A DNA stretch of 62,024 bases from Pseudomonas sp. ISL-84 (GTDB lineage Bacteria; Bacillota; Bacilli; Bacillales; Cytobacillaceae): contig JAGGRA010000052.1 of assembly GCA_018613035.1 (NCBI GenBank), forward strand, positions 1 through 62,024, read 5' to 3'. The notes under the pieces are model-generated. The model did no database searches, was not told the DNA's origin, and worked only from the letters and a program-made list of their open reading frames with translations. Positions 1-8,895 of this stretch are shown here, piece after piece (the first letter of the stretch is position 1; each line of letters starts with the position of its first letter). The position numbers and the translations under genes are program-made.

Positions 1-158
1 CAACGGGCAAGCTTTATAGTCCAATAACAACAATCTATATGAAAAGAGCCTATAGAAAGATAGACAAACCTATCATTTTAATATCCTCAGTATAGGGAGC
101 GCAGACCTGCATTTCTTTCGGAATGAAGCAAGTTTACCACAACCGTTTACCTGCTTCT

Positions 159-1343
159 TTATTCTTTATCCGAACCCCCGCCAAAAGTTTCGGGAATCAT
201 CGTGAAGCCTTCAATCACGGTATCTTCTTCCACTTCGATCATCAGGTAACGCTTGCCGTCAAAATGGACTTGTTTAACATATCTAAGATCCTGGGGGCTG
301 ATGGAAATGTTGGCTGCTTTCGTGCTGATTTTTATTGATTTTGAATTAAATTTAGGAAGGACGCTGTTTGCCTTTATTTCATATTTGTCATCGTCGATAA
401 TTTTTTGATAAGCGGATTGGACCTTTTCTGAATTAATATCTTCGAGACCGCTCACCTTTAAAACACGTTCTACGTCTTGATAATCCAGCTTCGGCGGTTC
501 ATCCTCTTCGTTTTCCACGATCATCCGGTTAATCTCTTCATATACATTGGAAAGTGTTGATGTGCTTAGCTGATCTCCTGTTACGTCTTTAATAATTTCC
601 TCGAAAACGATTTTATCATCCTGGGCGGTCATCGTTTCTTCCCCGTTTAGAACGTCCTCTATGAACAGGTGGTCGGGCTCATGGACCTTGCCTGCTGAAT
701 ACAAGACGTGATTGACATCAGCTGCATGGTCGGTGAAGCAAGGAAATAGGAACCCTGAAATGGGTGATTTGAGGTTGATAATCGGATCAACAGTAAAATG
801 ATATTTAAATTCCTTTTCTACATAGTCAAAAAGCAGTTCTTTCTTCGGTTCTTGCGTGTTATTTATACTGCAAAGTATAAAGGGATGAGAATAAACGGCA
901 TCCCGTTCACTTTCTTCGGCTTCTGCATTGCGGCGTTTCATTGGCTTAAGATACTCCCCGCGAATGAAGGTAACGACAATATCCTTTTCATATTGCCGGA
1001 TTCCCAGCATTTTGCTGACTATCTGAAGCATTTGATCCGTCCAGCCTTCCGCATCACTGCTTAGCAATCCTTGATGCAGGATGAGCTGACTGCTGTTTTC
1101 GGCATCCCTCTGAAACTTTAATTCAAAGAGCTTTTCATCCAATTGGCCGCCAAGCAGCTTTTTGAAGTTATCCATAAATAGCTCCTGCTGATCCTGGTCC
1201 AGCATTTCAAAAGGCTGGCTCTCATAATGATATATCTCGCTTGATTCCTTCATAATATAGACATTGAAAATATCTGAGATCTTTAGTAAGTCATTATTTA
1301 GCTTAAATTGTTTCCGAATCTGTGCGATGTCTTTTTTGTTCAC
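159..1343 (-). CDS. DUF4317 family protein
   Basis: A 394-residue soluble protein beginning MNKKDIAQIRKQFK, which I recognise as the start of the DUF4317 family found across Firmicutes. No signal peptide or membrane segment is visible and no catalytic motif stands out. The function of the family is not known to me. The start is a GTG preceded on the minus strand by AGGAGTGG about nine bases upstream. The gene stands alone, with about 440 bases of non-coding sequence behind its start, and no partner suggests a role. Length fits a full-length family member. Confidence 0.85.
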   Translation of the reverse strand: MNKKDIAQIRKQFKLNNDLLKISDIFNVYIMKESSEIYHYESQPFEMLDQDQQELFMDNFKKLLGGQLDEKLFELKFQRDAENSSQLILHQGLLSSDAEGWTDQMLQIVSKMLGIRQYEKDIVVTFIRGEYLKPMKRRNAEAEESERDAVYSHPFILCSINNTQEPKKELLFDYVEKEFKYHFTVDPIINLKSPISGFLFPCFTDHAADVNHVLYSAGKVHEPDHLFIEDVLNGEETMTAQDDKIVFEEIIKDVTGDQLSTSTLSNVYEEINRMIVENEEDEPPKLDYQDVERVLKVSGLEDINSEKVQSAYQKIIDDDKYEIKANSVLPKFNSKSIKISTKAANISISPQDLRYVKQVHFDGKRYLMIEVEEDTVIEGFTMIPETFGGGSDKE

Positions 1344-1781
1344 GGTTAATATCCACTCCTAAGCTGCCCAATATGCATATTTACTAGAATAACAAAATAC
1401 ATCAGTTTTATAAATTAATCTATTTATTTTCGCTTTTTTGAAAAGGAATTGTTAATTAAATTTGGCTGGTGATTTGAGAAGCATGGATTAGATATTTACC
1501 GGCCGGGGTTAGCTTTGGCGAGGTGAATGTGTAGTGCTGATATTTTGCCGGCTTCGTTCATACGTTAATGATTGGGGGAAGGGCAGGCTCCTTTTCATTG
1601 AAAACAAGCATAAAAGGGGAAATGGGAGCTTTCAATTATTGCAATACCTAAATGAAGGTTAAAAGGTAGAGCTAAATAATCGAATTAAGTATGAAACCGA
1701 AAATTAATATAGCTGCAAATGTAACAACATTACTCAATAAAAAAATGGATTGTCCTATAATTAGACAACCCTTTTTTGCTG
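1344..1781. other. Intergenic region with a degenerate hairpin repeat
   Basis: No gene is seen. The stretch around 1536-1596 (ccggcttcgttcatacgtta, then gggcaggctccttttc) matches the core and right arm of the dispersed GGTGCCTG hairpin family but is degraded, so its hairpin is weak. A terminator for the downstream minus-strand gene lies at 1740-1777. Confidence 0.5.
1740..1777 (-). terminator. Rho-independent terminator of the PNPOx-like gene
   Basis: On the minus strand GGGTTGTC (1771-1764) pairs with GACAATCC (1754-1747) and is followed by a T run. It lies just after the stop of the gene at 1782-2270. Confidence 0.7.
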
Positions 1782-2270
1782 TTATTTATTCAATTCAACC
1801 GTTTCATTAACATCTGACGATTTAGAGCTTTGCCCTGTCATCCGTTTATAGAGAAAGGCAATCTTCTTCGTAAAATTACCAGTTTCCCAATATTCGGCTG
1901 CTTCTGCTTTTATCTTTATTAAGACAACATTAGGATCATCATAGGAAGTTTGCATAATTTTCTCATATGCTTTGCTCCACAATTCCTTTTTCTTGTCTAA
2001 GTCCTCAATGATTTCCGCTTTTCCGCGGACGGAAACATAGGATTTACCTGCATAAGCCACATTAACATCCTGGTCATGTAAAATTTCATCATATTTATTC
2101 GTCTCTTTTTTAGTGAAAAACCACAAGTCCCCATCAAACTCTACTTCCTGTGTTTTCATGGGACGGGAAACAAGTCCTTCTTCAGTTACCGTAGTCAGCA
2201 TGGCCGTGTCTATGTCTTTGATTAACTCTCTAAACGTTTCTATTTCTTCTTGGTTCATCCGGTTAGACAT
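1782..2270 (-). CDS. Pyridoxamine 5'-phosphate oxidase-like protein (general stress protein 26 / YdaG type)
   Basis: A soluble, roughly 162-residue split-barrel flavin-binding protein. The stretch TAMLTTVTEEGLVSRPM followed by GDLWFFTKKETNK and VSVRGKAEII is typical of the YdaG/general stress protein 26 branch of the PNPOx-like superfamily. Such proteins bind FMN or a related cofactor, and in Bacillus this branch belongs to the general stress response. The longer frame opens at 2279 with GTG, but GAGGTGA is best placed for the ATG of MSNRMNQ at 2270, which I chose. It is monocistronic with its own terminator. The exact substrate is unknown. Confidence 0.85.
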   Translation of the reverse strand: MSNRMNQEEIETFRELIKDIDTAMLTTVTEEGLVSRPMKTQEVEFDGDLWFFTKKETNKYDEILHDQDVNVAYAGKSYVSVRGKAEIIEDLDKKKELWSKAYEKIMQTSYDDPNVVLIKIKAEAAEYWETGNFTKKIAFLYKRMTGQSSKSSDVNETVELNK

Positions 2271-2549
2271 TTCCATCACCTCATAAAAGTTTTATAGAGG
2301 TATATTACCCTTTATACCAGTATTTATTCAGGTATGGCTTCACTCAAACAAAAAGAAACTGAACAACCGGAATGTGCGAAATAGTATTTTCCTAATTTAA
2401 ATCTCAAAAAATAGCCTGATTTTTATTTCGCCAGTTTGAGAGAAACAAAAATTAGAAGCAGAAAGAAGCCAGGCAAGACTTGATTCCCTATATTAGAGCA
2501 ACGTGTTATATTATGTCAAAGAAACTATTTAAAATATGAGGAGAAGAAA

Positions 2550-3203
2550 ATGCACGCATTGATAATAGGGGCTACGGGAGCAACAGGCAAGGACTTGCTG
2601 GATTTATTACTGGAAGACGATTCTTTTCATCAGGTTGATATTTTTGTCAGACGGGATCTTCCTATCCAGCATGAAAAATTAAAGGTGCATGTGATTGACT
2701 TTAATCAATCAGAACATTGGAAGCACTTGGTGAAGGGCGATGTTTTGTTTTCTTGTCTGGGAACTACCTTGAAAGCTGCGGGAAGTAAAGAAGCTCAATG
2801 GAAAATCGATTACGACTATCAATATCAATTTGCGAAAACGGCCAGAGATAACAATGTGAACACTTATGTTTTAATATCTTCGGGGGGCTCTTCGCCTAAT
2901 TCTCTCTTTTTTTATACAAGGATGAAGGGAAAGTTAGAAGAAGCGGTAAAAGCTTTAGGATTTCAAAAGCTATCCATCTTTAACCCGCCTGTATTGATCC
3001 GAAAAAATAGTGATAGACCCATAGAAGTTGCCGGAATGAAAGCCATACAGTTTTTTAATAAATTTGGACTGCTTCGCTCTCAGGAACCTCTGCAGACAGA
3101 AATATTGGCTCAAGCTATGATCCATTCCGTTAAAACAAAAGGAAGCGGCATTTTTACGCTTGAAGGAAAAGCGATTCGGGAATGTGTCGGAATTAAGCAA
3201 TAG
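2550..3203 (+). CDS. NAD(P)-binding atypical SDR (HTATIP2/YraR-like oxidoreductase)
   Basis: A 217-residue Rossmann-fold protein. The N-terminal MHALIIGATGATGKDLLDLL carries the atypical SDR nucleotide motif GATGATG (residues 7-13). FSCLGTT and YVLISSGGSSPNS follow, as in the HTATIP2-like/YraR group of NAD(P)H-binding proteins. The usual YxxxK catalytic pair is not obvious, although FYTRMKGKLEEAV offers a YxxxK-like helix. The start ATG has gaggagaag upstream. The gene is single, followed by a clear terminator at 3232-3266. The physiological substrate cannot be told. Confidence 0.85.
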   Translation: MHALIIGATGATGKDLLDLLLEDDSFHQVDIFVRRDLPIQHEKLKVHVIDFNQSEHWKHLVKGDVLFSCLGTTLKAAGSKEAQWKIDYDYQYQFAKTARDNNVNTYVLISSGGSSPNSLFFYTRMKGKLEEAVKALGFQKLSIFNPPVLIRKNSDRPIEVAGMKAIQFFNKFGLLRSQEPLQTEILAQAMIHSVKTKGSGIFTLEGKAIRECVGIKQ

Positions 3204-3231
3204 ACCAATCAAAAAAATAGATTAAGCTCCT

Positions 3232-3266
3232 AATAACTTTGTCGAATAAGGTCAAAGTTATTTTTT
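3232..3266 (+). terminator. Rho-independent terminator
   Basis: AATAACTTTG (3232-3241) pairs perfectly with CAAAGTTATT (3253-3262), followed by a T run. It ends the SDR-like gene at 2550-3203. Confidence 0.75.
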
Positions 3267-3292
3267 ATGCTGCAATCGTTTTATAGAACATT

Positions 3293-3345
3293 GGTGCCTG
3301 ACCCCGGCTGAATTAATACGTTCATGACTGAGGGCAACCCCTAAA
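3293..3345. repeat. Dispersed GGTGCCTG hairpin repeat, degenerate copy
   Basis: Reads ggtgcctgaccccggctgaa, then an AATACGTTCATGACTGAGGG core and a damaged right arm (gcaacccc). It belongs to the same family as the copy at 4698-4755. The rest of the 3204-3675 gap contains no gene I can support. Confidence 0.65.
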
Positions 3346-3675
3346 ATAAACTTTGGTTAGTCCGACCCTGATTTTGTAAAAAGAAGTCTTTTTCGATTTC
3401 GGAGTCACCTTTGTTTTATAAATCAAGTGTTCCTCCAATTCTTTTCAGTCTTTTTTAGTAAATCTTTATTTTACTACGCAGAGGAATGGTGTTTGGGGTT
3501 GTTTTAACAGGAGATATTTTGGTTGTTTACAGATATTGTGAAGTGAAAATCCAATCAGTTTGATAAAAAGTACTTAACCATGGTATAAGTGTATAAGTAG
3601 CAGAAATATGCTGCTTTTTATTTTTGGGATAAATTGTTACCTGGTATCCCATAATGAGAGGATTTGAATTAAATT

Positions 3676-4656
3676 ATGAAAGACAATTTTTGGCGTGAAT
3701 TACCACGACCTTTTTTTATATTAGCACCAATGGAAGAGGTGACGGATGTTGTTTTTCGCCATGTGGTGAGTGAAGCAGCCAGGCCTGATGTGTTTTTTAC
3801 TGAGTTTACAAACTCGGATAGTTATTGTCACCCTGAGGGGATTAATAGTGTGCGTGGGCGTTTGACATTTACAGAGGATGAACAGCCAATTGTAGCCCAT
3901 ATATGGGGGGATAAACCTGAGTACTTCCGGCAAATGAGTATTGGTATGGCGGAACTGGGCTTTAAGGGATTGGATATCAATATGGGATGTCCTGTACCCA
4001 ATGTGGCACAGCACGGGAAGGGAAGCGGCCTGATCCGTCGCCCGGAAGTTGCAGCTGAATTGATTCAGGCGGCCAAAGCAGGAGGTTTGCCGGTAAGTGT
4101 AAAGACAAGGCTTGGCTTCACGGAAGTAGACGAATGGAAGGTCTGGCTGAAACACATTTTGGAACAAGACATTGCTAATCTTTCCATTCATCTGCGTACA
4201 AGGGACGAAATGAGCAAAGTGCCTGCGCATTGGGAGCTGATCCCAGAGATTAAGAAACTTCGCGACCAGGTGGCACCTGATACCCTTTTGACGATCAATG
4301 GAGATATTCCTGACCGTCAGACTGGTTTGAAGCTAGTCGATCAATATGGCGTTGATGGGGTAATGATTGGGCGCGGCATATTCCATAATCCATTTGCCTT
4401 TGAAAAGGAGAAGAAAGATCATAGCAGTGAGGAATTGCTTGACCTCTTAAGATTGCATATGGATCTCCATGATAAATATTCGCATTTAGAGCTGCGGCCG
4501 TTCACGGCTCTTCATCGCTTCTTCAAGATCTATGCCAAAGGATTTCGAGGGGCGAGTGAATTAAGAAATCAATTGATGAACACAAAGTCAACAGATGAAG
4601 TGCGTGAATTGCTTAATAAATTTTCTGCAAAGAATCTTGATGGAATAGGGAAATAG
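3676..4656 (+). CDS. dus: tRNA-dihydrouridine synthase
   Basis: A 326-residue FMN-dependent TIM-barrel enzyme that reduces uridine to dihydrouridine in tRNA. The family signature is clear: [10 protein letters not shown] near residues 16-24, then [11 protein letters not shown] with the catalytic cysteine at about C105, VSVKTRLGF, and [13 protein letters not shown] as the phosphate-binding loop. Length is normal for the family. It stands alone and is followed by a hairpin repeat that can serve as terminator before the convergent SDR gene. Which uridine position it modifies (DusB or DusC-like) cannot be fixed by eye. Confidence 0.92.
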   Translation: MKDNFWRELPRPFFILAPMEEVTDVVFRHVVSEAARPDVFFTEFTNSDSYCHPEGINSVRGRLTFTEDEQPIVAHIWGDKPEYFRQMSIGMAELGFKGLDINMGCPVPNVAQHGKGSGLIRRPEVAAELIQAAKAGGLPVSVKTRLGFTEVDEWKVWLKHILEQDIANLSIHLRTRDEMSKVPAHWELIPEIKKLRDQVAPDTLLTINGDIPDRQTGLKLVDQYGVDGVMIGRGIFHNPFAFEKEKKDHSSEELLDLLRLHMDLHDKYSHLELRPFTALHRFFKIYAKGFRGASELRNQLMNTKSTDEVRELLNKFSAKNLDGIGK

Positions 4657-4697
4657 TAGAAGTGTCCATTTCAAGGTAAAAGTGGAGAACTAATATT

Positions 4698-4755
4698 GGT
4701 GCCTGTCCCCGGCTATGTTAAAAAGTTAATGACTGAGGGGCCAGGCACCTTTTTT
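4698..4755. repeat. Dispersed GGTGCCTG hairpin repeat, near-perfect copy
   Basis: GGTGCCTGTCCCC pairs with the right arm GGGGCCAGGCACC, followed by TTTTTT. The core contains gttaatgactga. It sits between two convergent genes and probably works as a terminator. This copy is the best reference for the family. Confidence 0.8.
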
Positions 4756-4761
4756 GTAATT

Positions 4762-5535
4762 TTATACGTTGTATAGAGCACCATCGATTGTGTATGAAGA
4801 TGAGCTCACATAGGAAGCTTCGTCAGACAGTAAAAATGCAATTACGTTAGCTACCTCTTGAGGTTCACCGTAGCGTTTCATTGGTACTGCATCATTATAA
4901 GCTGCTTTTGCTGCTTCTGCTGCACCTGGTGCAACGTTTTCTTCAATGTTACGCATCATTTTTGTATTAATCACACCTGGGTTGACTGTGTTCACTCGAA
5001 CGTTAAATGCAGCTGCTTCTAATGCTGCAACTTTATTAATACCCATTACAGCGTGTTTGGAGGAGTTATATAAAACCATGCTTGGTGAGCCGATTAAACC
5101 AGCTACTGACGAAGTATTAACGATTGCACCTGATTTTTGTGCTTTCATGATCGGTAATACATATTTTAGACCGAAAAGTACGCCTTTTACGTTAATACCA
5201 TATACGAAGTCAAAATCTTTTTCTGTCACTTCTTCAAGTGGCTTAGCTGGACCTTCAACGCCTGCGTTGTTTACAAAGCCATCTATACGTCCAAATTTAG
5301 ACATTGCTTTATCCACATAATTTTTAACATTTTCTTCTTTAGAAACATCCGCCTTTACCGCTAGGCTATTTTTTTCTGTCAAACCAAGCTCGGCTTGAAC
5401 AGTTTTGATAGCGTCTTCATTTAAATCAACAAGGACAACTTTCGCCTGTTCTCCGGCCAATTTTCGTACTACTTCTTTCCCGATACCGCCTGCTGCACCA
5501 GTAACTATAACTACTTTATCTTCAAATCTTGCCAT
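4762..5535 (-). CDS. Short-chain dehydrogenase/reductase
   Basis: A classical SDR of 257 residues: TGAAGGIG for cofactor binding near the N-terminus, NNAGVEGP, the catalytic serine in VNTSSVAG and the YNSSK tyrosine-lysine pair. The open frame extends upstream to 5670, but AGGAGGAAGAC on the minus strand fits the ATG at 5535 (MARFEDKVVIVTG). It is divergent from a TetR-type regulator across a 180-base spacer with a perfect palindrome, so local control by that regulator is likely. Substrate unknown; the fold is common to 3-ketoacyl, diol and quinone reductases. Confidence 0.9.
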   Translation of the reverse strand: MARFEDKVVIVTGAAGGIGKEVVRKLAGEQAKVVLVDLNEDAIKTVQAELGLTEKNSLAVKADVSKEENVKNYVDKAMSKFGRIDGFVNNAGVEGPAKPLEEVTEKDFDFVYGINVKGVLFGLKYVLPIMKAQKSGAIVNTSSVAGLIGSPSMVLYNSSKHAVMGINKVAALEAAAFNVRVNTVNPGVINTKMMRNIEENVAPGAAEAAKAAYNDAVPMKRYGEPQEVANVIAFLLSDEASYVSSSSYTIDGALYNV

Positions 5536-5570
5536 GTTTGTCTTCCTCCTTTTGTGGAAAATAAATTTGA

Positions 5571-5594
5571 ATATATCTCGATTTCGAGATATAT
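5571..5594. promoter_or_regulatory. Perfect 11-bp palindrome, candidate TetR operator
   Basis: ATATATCTCGA (5571-5581) is the exact inverse of TCGAGATATAT (5584-5594) around a TT spacer. It lies between the divergent SDR and TetR-type genes, where a TetR repressor usually binds both promoters. Sequence symmetry is observed; the role is inferred. Confidence 0.65.
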
Positions 5595-5714
5595 AGAACA
5601 CTTTAAGCATAAAACATGTGTGAAAGGGCTTCAATATGCAATAATAATAAAAATGTATGATAATCAACATATGTATCCATTTTGTACGTTAAAAGTGTAA
5701 GAAGGAGCTTTAAA

Positions 5715-6320
5715 ATGTCCATTCAGCACCCCGACAGACGTGTAAAAAGAACAAAAGAGAAGTTTAGAGAAATTTTACTATCATTAATGGAGGAGAAAAG
5801 CTTACGTGATATTACGATAACAGAGATTGTAAAGGGTGCGGATTTCAATCGCGGTACCTTTTATGCACATTATGAAAAAAAGGAAGATTTACTGGATGAG
5901 ATCATTGAAGATATGTTTGATAAAATGACTGAAGCTTTTCGGAAACCATATCTTCATTTATCAGTCATAGATTTCAATGAGATACCGTCAAATTCGATTA
6001 TCTAATTCGAACATTTTTTAGAGAACAAAAAGTTCTATCAGCTAATGTTCCGTCCAACAACAAACTATAGTTTTCATGAGAAAATGACAAGAAGGCTGGA
6101 CAAGTTATTCAGGGAAGAATTCGAATTTTTGACCACTGAAATAGACCCTGATATTGATATAGAACTTTTTAGCACCTATCGTATACATGGTATTATCGGA
6201 TTGATTCTTGAATGGATTGAAAATGATTTTGCACACTCCCCTACCTACATGGGAGATCAGCTCATTCATATATTGACATTTTATACACCGAAAATAAATA
6301 TTAAAAAGAACAAAGAATGA
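5715..6320 (+). pseudogene. TetR/AcrR family regulator interrupted by an in-frame stop
   Basis: The N-terminal helix-turn-helix is intact (RVKRTKEKFREILLSLM, then ITITEIVKGADFNRGTFYAHYEKKEDLLDEII). At 6003-6005 a TAA interrupts the frame. The same frame continues with FEHFLENKKFYQLMF and the remaining C-terminal helices up to 6320, exactly as in TetR_C-type ligand domains. A single change from a sense codon such as TTA would restore a protein of about 201 residues. The start at 5715 has gaaggagctt upstream. The first half alone would still encode the DNA-binding domain plus two or three helices. Real mutation or sequence error cannot be separated here. Confidence 0.8.
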
Positions 6321-6390
6321 AGAAGGATATCGAGAAATCAACCAAATTAGGAACTCTAATTAACAATATTTAGAGTTTAGAAATATTTTA

Positions 6391-6419
6391 TTGACAATTT
6401 GATTAATTTAAATTATTAT
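6391..6419 (+). promoter_or_regulatory. Sigma-A promoter of the SAM-riboswitch operon
   Basis: TTGACA (6391-6396) and TATTAT (6414-6419) are 17 bases apart, upstream of the SAM-I aptamer. Transcription should start near 6426. Confidence 0.75.
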
Positions 6420-6451
6420 CGCTTTAAATAAATTAAAAGTTGAATATTTTT

Positions 6452-6599
6452 CTTCTTATCCAGAGAGGTGGAGGGACTGGCCCTTTGAAGCCTCGGCAGC
6501 AGATTCTTAAGAATACTGTGCCAATTCCAGCAAGCACATCGCTTGATAGATGAGAAGAGGGTTATAAAACTCTCTTCATAGGAGGAGAGTTTTTTTTTA
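6452..6599 (+). ncRNA. SAM-I (S-box) riboswitch with terminator
   Basis: The aptamer (6452-6557) contains the conserved CTTATCCAGAGAGGTGGAGGG opening, then actggccctttgaagcctcg, and closes with GATGAGAAG, which pairs nine bases with CTTCTTATC to form P1. A terminator follows: AAAACTCTC (6566-6574) with GAGAGTTTT (6585-6593) and a T run to about 6599. S-box leaders stop transcription when S-adenosylmethionine is plentiful, so the two genes downstream should be expressed under methionine or sulfur shortage. Confidence 0.95.
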
Positions 6600-6663
6600 T
6601 TCATAAACCCAACTTAAGTTATAGGAAAAGTAGATAATTAGGATGCTAGAGGAAAGAAGAGAA

Positions 6664-7713
6664 ATGAAATATGGTTTTTGGTTACCGATTTTTGGAGGCT
6701 GGCTGCGAAATGTGGAAGACGAAAATATGCCGCCAACCTTTGAATATGCTAAAAACGTCATTCTGTCTGCAGAAAAATGGGGATACTCGACTACGTTAAT
6801 AGCTGAGTTATATTTAAATGATATTAAAGGGCCGGACCATGATTCTCTTGAAGCATGGTCCACGGCAGCCGCACTTGCAGGCGTGACGGAAAAAATAGAA
6901 ATTATGACCGCTATTCGTCCTGGTTTTCATAATCCAGCAGTAGCAGCAAAAATGGCAGCAAATATTGATCAAATCAGCAACGGACGTTTTACTCTAAATG
7001 TTGTGTCAGCTTGGTGGGCTGAAGAAGCCCGTCAATATGGCGGTATTTTTACAGAGCATGATGAGCGTTATGCTCGCACCGAGGAGTTCATTGATGTTCT
7101 AAAAGGGTTATGGACAGAAGAAATCTTCAATTATTCTGGTCAATTTTATGACTTAAACGACACAAGGCTTGTTCCGAAGCCTGTTCAAAGACCTAACCCG
7201 ATTCTTTATGCAGGCGGTGAAAGTGAAAGAGGGAAGCAAACCATTGCAGAAAAATGTGATGCTTATGTTATGCACGGCGGAACGGTTGAAGAGATTAATC
7301 GAAAAATAGCAGATATGAAGGCACGCCGTGAACAAACTGGCAATGAGCCATTCAGTTCTTTCGGAATGGCAGCTTATGTTATTTGCCGTGATACAGAAGA
7401 AGAGGCTTTGGCTGAGCTTGAAAAAATCACGACTGTGAAGGATTCCAGCGGATATGCTGGCTTTAAGGACTTCACGACAAAGTCACAATTGGAGCAGCAA
7501 ATTCAGCTGCAGGATTACTCAGTTTCTAATCGGGGCCTCCGGCCAAACTTAGTAGGAACACCAGAGCAAATTGCTGATCGGATTTTACAATATGAAGAAG
7601 CTGGCCTGGACCTGCTATTATTGCAATTCTCACCTCAGCTGGAGGAAATGGAACGCTTTGCAAAGGCGGTTATGCCATTAGTGGAACAAAAGCGCAGTTT
7701 AATAAAGAGCTAG
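6664..7713 (+). CDS. LLM-class FMNH2-dependent monooxygenase (SsuD/SfnG-like)
   Basis: A 349-residue luciferase-like flavin monooxygenase. TAIRPGFHNPAVAAKMAANIDQ, SNGRFTLNVVSAWW, ERYARTEEF and LYAGGESERG correspond to landmarks of alkanesulfonate and dimethylsulfone monooxygenases, which split C-S bonds to release sulfite using reduced FMN from a separate reductase. The upstream ATG at 6643 lacks a ribosome site, whereas agaggaaag fits the ATG at 6664 (MKYGFWLPIFG). It is first gene after a SAM riboswitch and 15 bases ahead of an ATP-grasp gene. The sulfur context supports an organosulfur substrate, but the exact one is unknown. No flavin reductase or ssu transporter is adjacent. Confidence 0.88.
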   Translation: MKYGFWLPIFGGWLRNVEDENMPPTFEYAKNVILSAEKWGYSTTLIAELYLNDIKGPDHDSLEAWSTAAALAGVTEKIEIMTAIRPGFHNPAVAAKMAANIDQISNGRFTLNVVSAWWAEEARQYGGIFTEHDERYARTEEFIDVLKGLWTEEIFNYSGQFYDLNDTRLVPKPVQRPNPILYAGGESERGKQTIAEKCDAYVMHGGTVEEINRKIADMKARREQTGNEPFSSFGMAAYVICRDTEEEALAELEKITTVKDSSGYAGFKDFTTKSQLEQQIQLQDYSVSNRGLRPNLVGTPEQIADRILQYEEAGLDLLLLQFSPQLEEMERFAKAVMPLVEQKRSLIKS

Positions 7714-7728
7714 AAAGGGGCCTGAATA

Positions 7729-8685
7729 ATGAGCAAGGTATATGTAATTCATGAAAATAGTGAGTGGACAGTCCATTTAACAAAAAGGTTAGAAGAACTT
7801 GGTGTTCCATATGAAGAATGGCATTTAGACGAGGGAACGTTAGATTTATCGGCGGAACCGCCAGAAGGAATTTTCTATAGCCGAATGAGTGCTTCTTCTC
7901 ATACACGTGATCATCGTTTTGCAGCTGAATTTTCTGGACAAGTATTAGCTTGGCTTGAAGCACATGGCCGTACGGTGTTAAATGGAACGAGCGCTCTAAA
8001 GCTGGAAGTTAGTAAGGTTTTACAATACTTAGAGCTAAACAAGTCTGGTGTTAAAACTCCAAAAACGATTGCAGCGGTTGGAAAACAAAACATTATAAAG
8101 GCAGCCGAAGCATTTGCAGGACAGTCGTTTATCACGAAGCATAATCGTGCCGGTAAAGGCCTGGGTGTTCAATTATTCCATAGTGTAGAAGCTTTAAAAG
8201 CTTATGTTGAAGGACCTGCCTTCGAAGAACCAGTCGATGGCATTACCCTTATTCAAGAATACATTCAATCTCCTGAAAGCTATATAACCCGCTGTGAATT
8301 TGTAGGAGGAAACTTTGTTTATGCGGTTAGGGTTGATACTTCGGAAGGATTTGAACTTTGCCCAGCGGACGCATGCCAAATTGGCGATTTATTCTGCCCG
8401 GTAGGAGAAGAAGTGGAAGAGAAGCCCAAGTTCCAGATCATTGAAGATTTTGAGGACGATATTTTAGAAAAATATAAAGAAGTACTAGCCAGGAATAATA
8501 TTCAGGTTGCTGGTATTGAATTTATCAGAGATGCTGAAGGTACCATTTTTACTTATGATATCAATACAAACACAAACTATAATTCTGATGCAGAAGCAAA
8601 AGCCGGAAAATATGGAATGCTAGAATTAGCTTTATTATTAAAGAGGACATTGGAAGAAAAATACGCTGTATCAGCAACATCTTAA
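7729..8685 (+). CDS. ATP-grasp ligase (RimK-like) in SAM-riboswitch operon
   Basis: A 318-residue ATP-grasp enzyme. After an N-terminal pre-ATP-grasp domain, FITKHNRAGKGLGVQLF supplies the nucleotide-binding lysine and glycine loop. ITLIQEYIQ is the hinge with a purine contact, and GIEFIRDAEG followed by YDINTNTNYN is the metal-binding end. The RimK group joins an acyl-phosphate to an amine or similar nucleophile, often adding an amino acid. It lies 15 bases behind the monooxygenase with its own GGGGCC-type ribosome site and ends at a terminator, so the two form one operon. A role in making or recycling a sulfur compound is inference from the riboswitch; the substrate is not predictable. Confidence 0.85.
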   Translation: MSKVYVIHENSEWTVHLTKRLEELGVPYEEWHLDEGTLDLSAEPPEGIFYSRMSASSHTRDHRFAAEFSGQVLAWLEAHGRTVLNGTSALKLEVSKVLQYLELNKSGVKTPKTIAAVGKQNIIKAAEAFAGQSFITKHNRAGKGLGVQLFHSVEALKAYVEGPAFEEPVDGITLIQEYIQSPESYITRCEFVGGNFVYAVRVDTSEGFELCPADACQIGDLFCPVGEEVEEKPKFQIIEDFEDDILEKYKEVLARNNIQVAGIEFIRDAEGTIFTYDINTNTNYNSDAEAKAGKYGMLELALLLKRTLEEKYAVSATS

Positions 8686-8692
8686 TTTGTGT

Positions 8693-8720
8693 GGACCTGC
8701 ATTAGCAGGTCCTTTTGTCT
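8693..8720 (+). terminator. Rho-independent terminator of the monooxygenase/ATP-grasp operon
   Basis: GGACCTGC (8693-8700) and GCAGGTCC (8705-8712) form a perfect stem with loop ATTA, followed by TTTTGTCTT. It starts eight bases after the stop codon. Confidence 0.85.
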
Positions 8721-8792
8721 TATTGGGAAAAAGAAAATTAGAACGTAATATGAATTCGAAAGTATCAAAAGGAAAAGGTACTTCAATTCAAA

Positions 8793-8823
8793 GACCGGCG
8801 GCATTTACTGCCGGTCCTTTTTT
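8793..8823 (+). terminator. Second terminator-like hairpin
   Basis: GACCGGC (8793-8799) pairs with GCCGGTC (8810-8816) and a T run follows. It has no gene of its own directly upstream, so it is a back-up terminator or the end of a short unannotated transcript. Confidence 0.65.
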
Positions 8824-8849
8824 CAACAATGGGCATTTATGAATTAAGG

Positions 8850-8895
8850 TGCCCCCGATAAGTTAATACGATAAAGATTGAAGGAACAGGCACGG
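8850..8895. repeat. Dispersed GGTGCCTG hairpin repeat, degenerate copy
   Basis: aaggtgcccccgataagtta, then atacgataaagattgaagg and acaggcac. It retains both arms and the core with several substitutions and a short deletion. It is a member of the family seen at 4698-4755. Confidence 0.55.
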
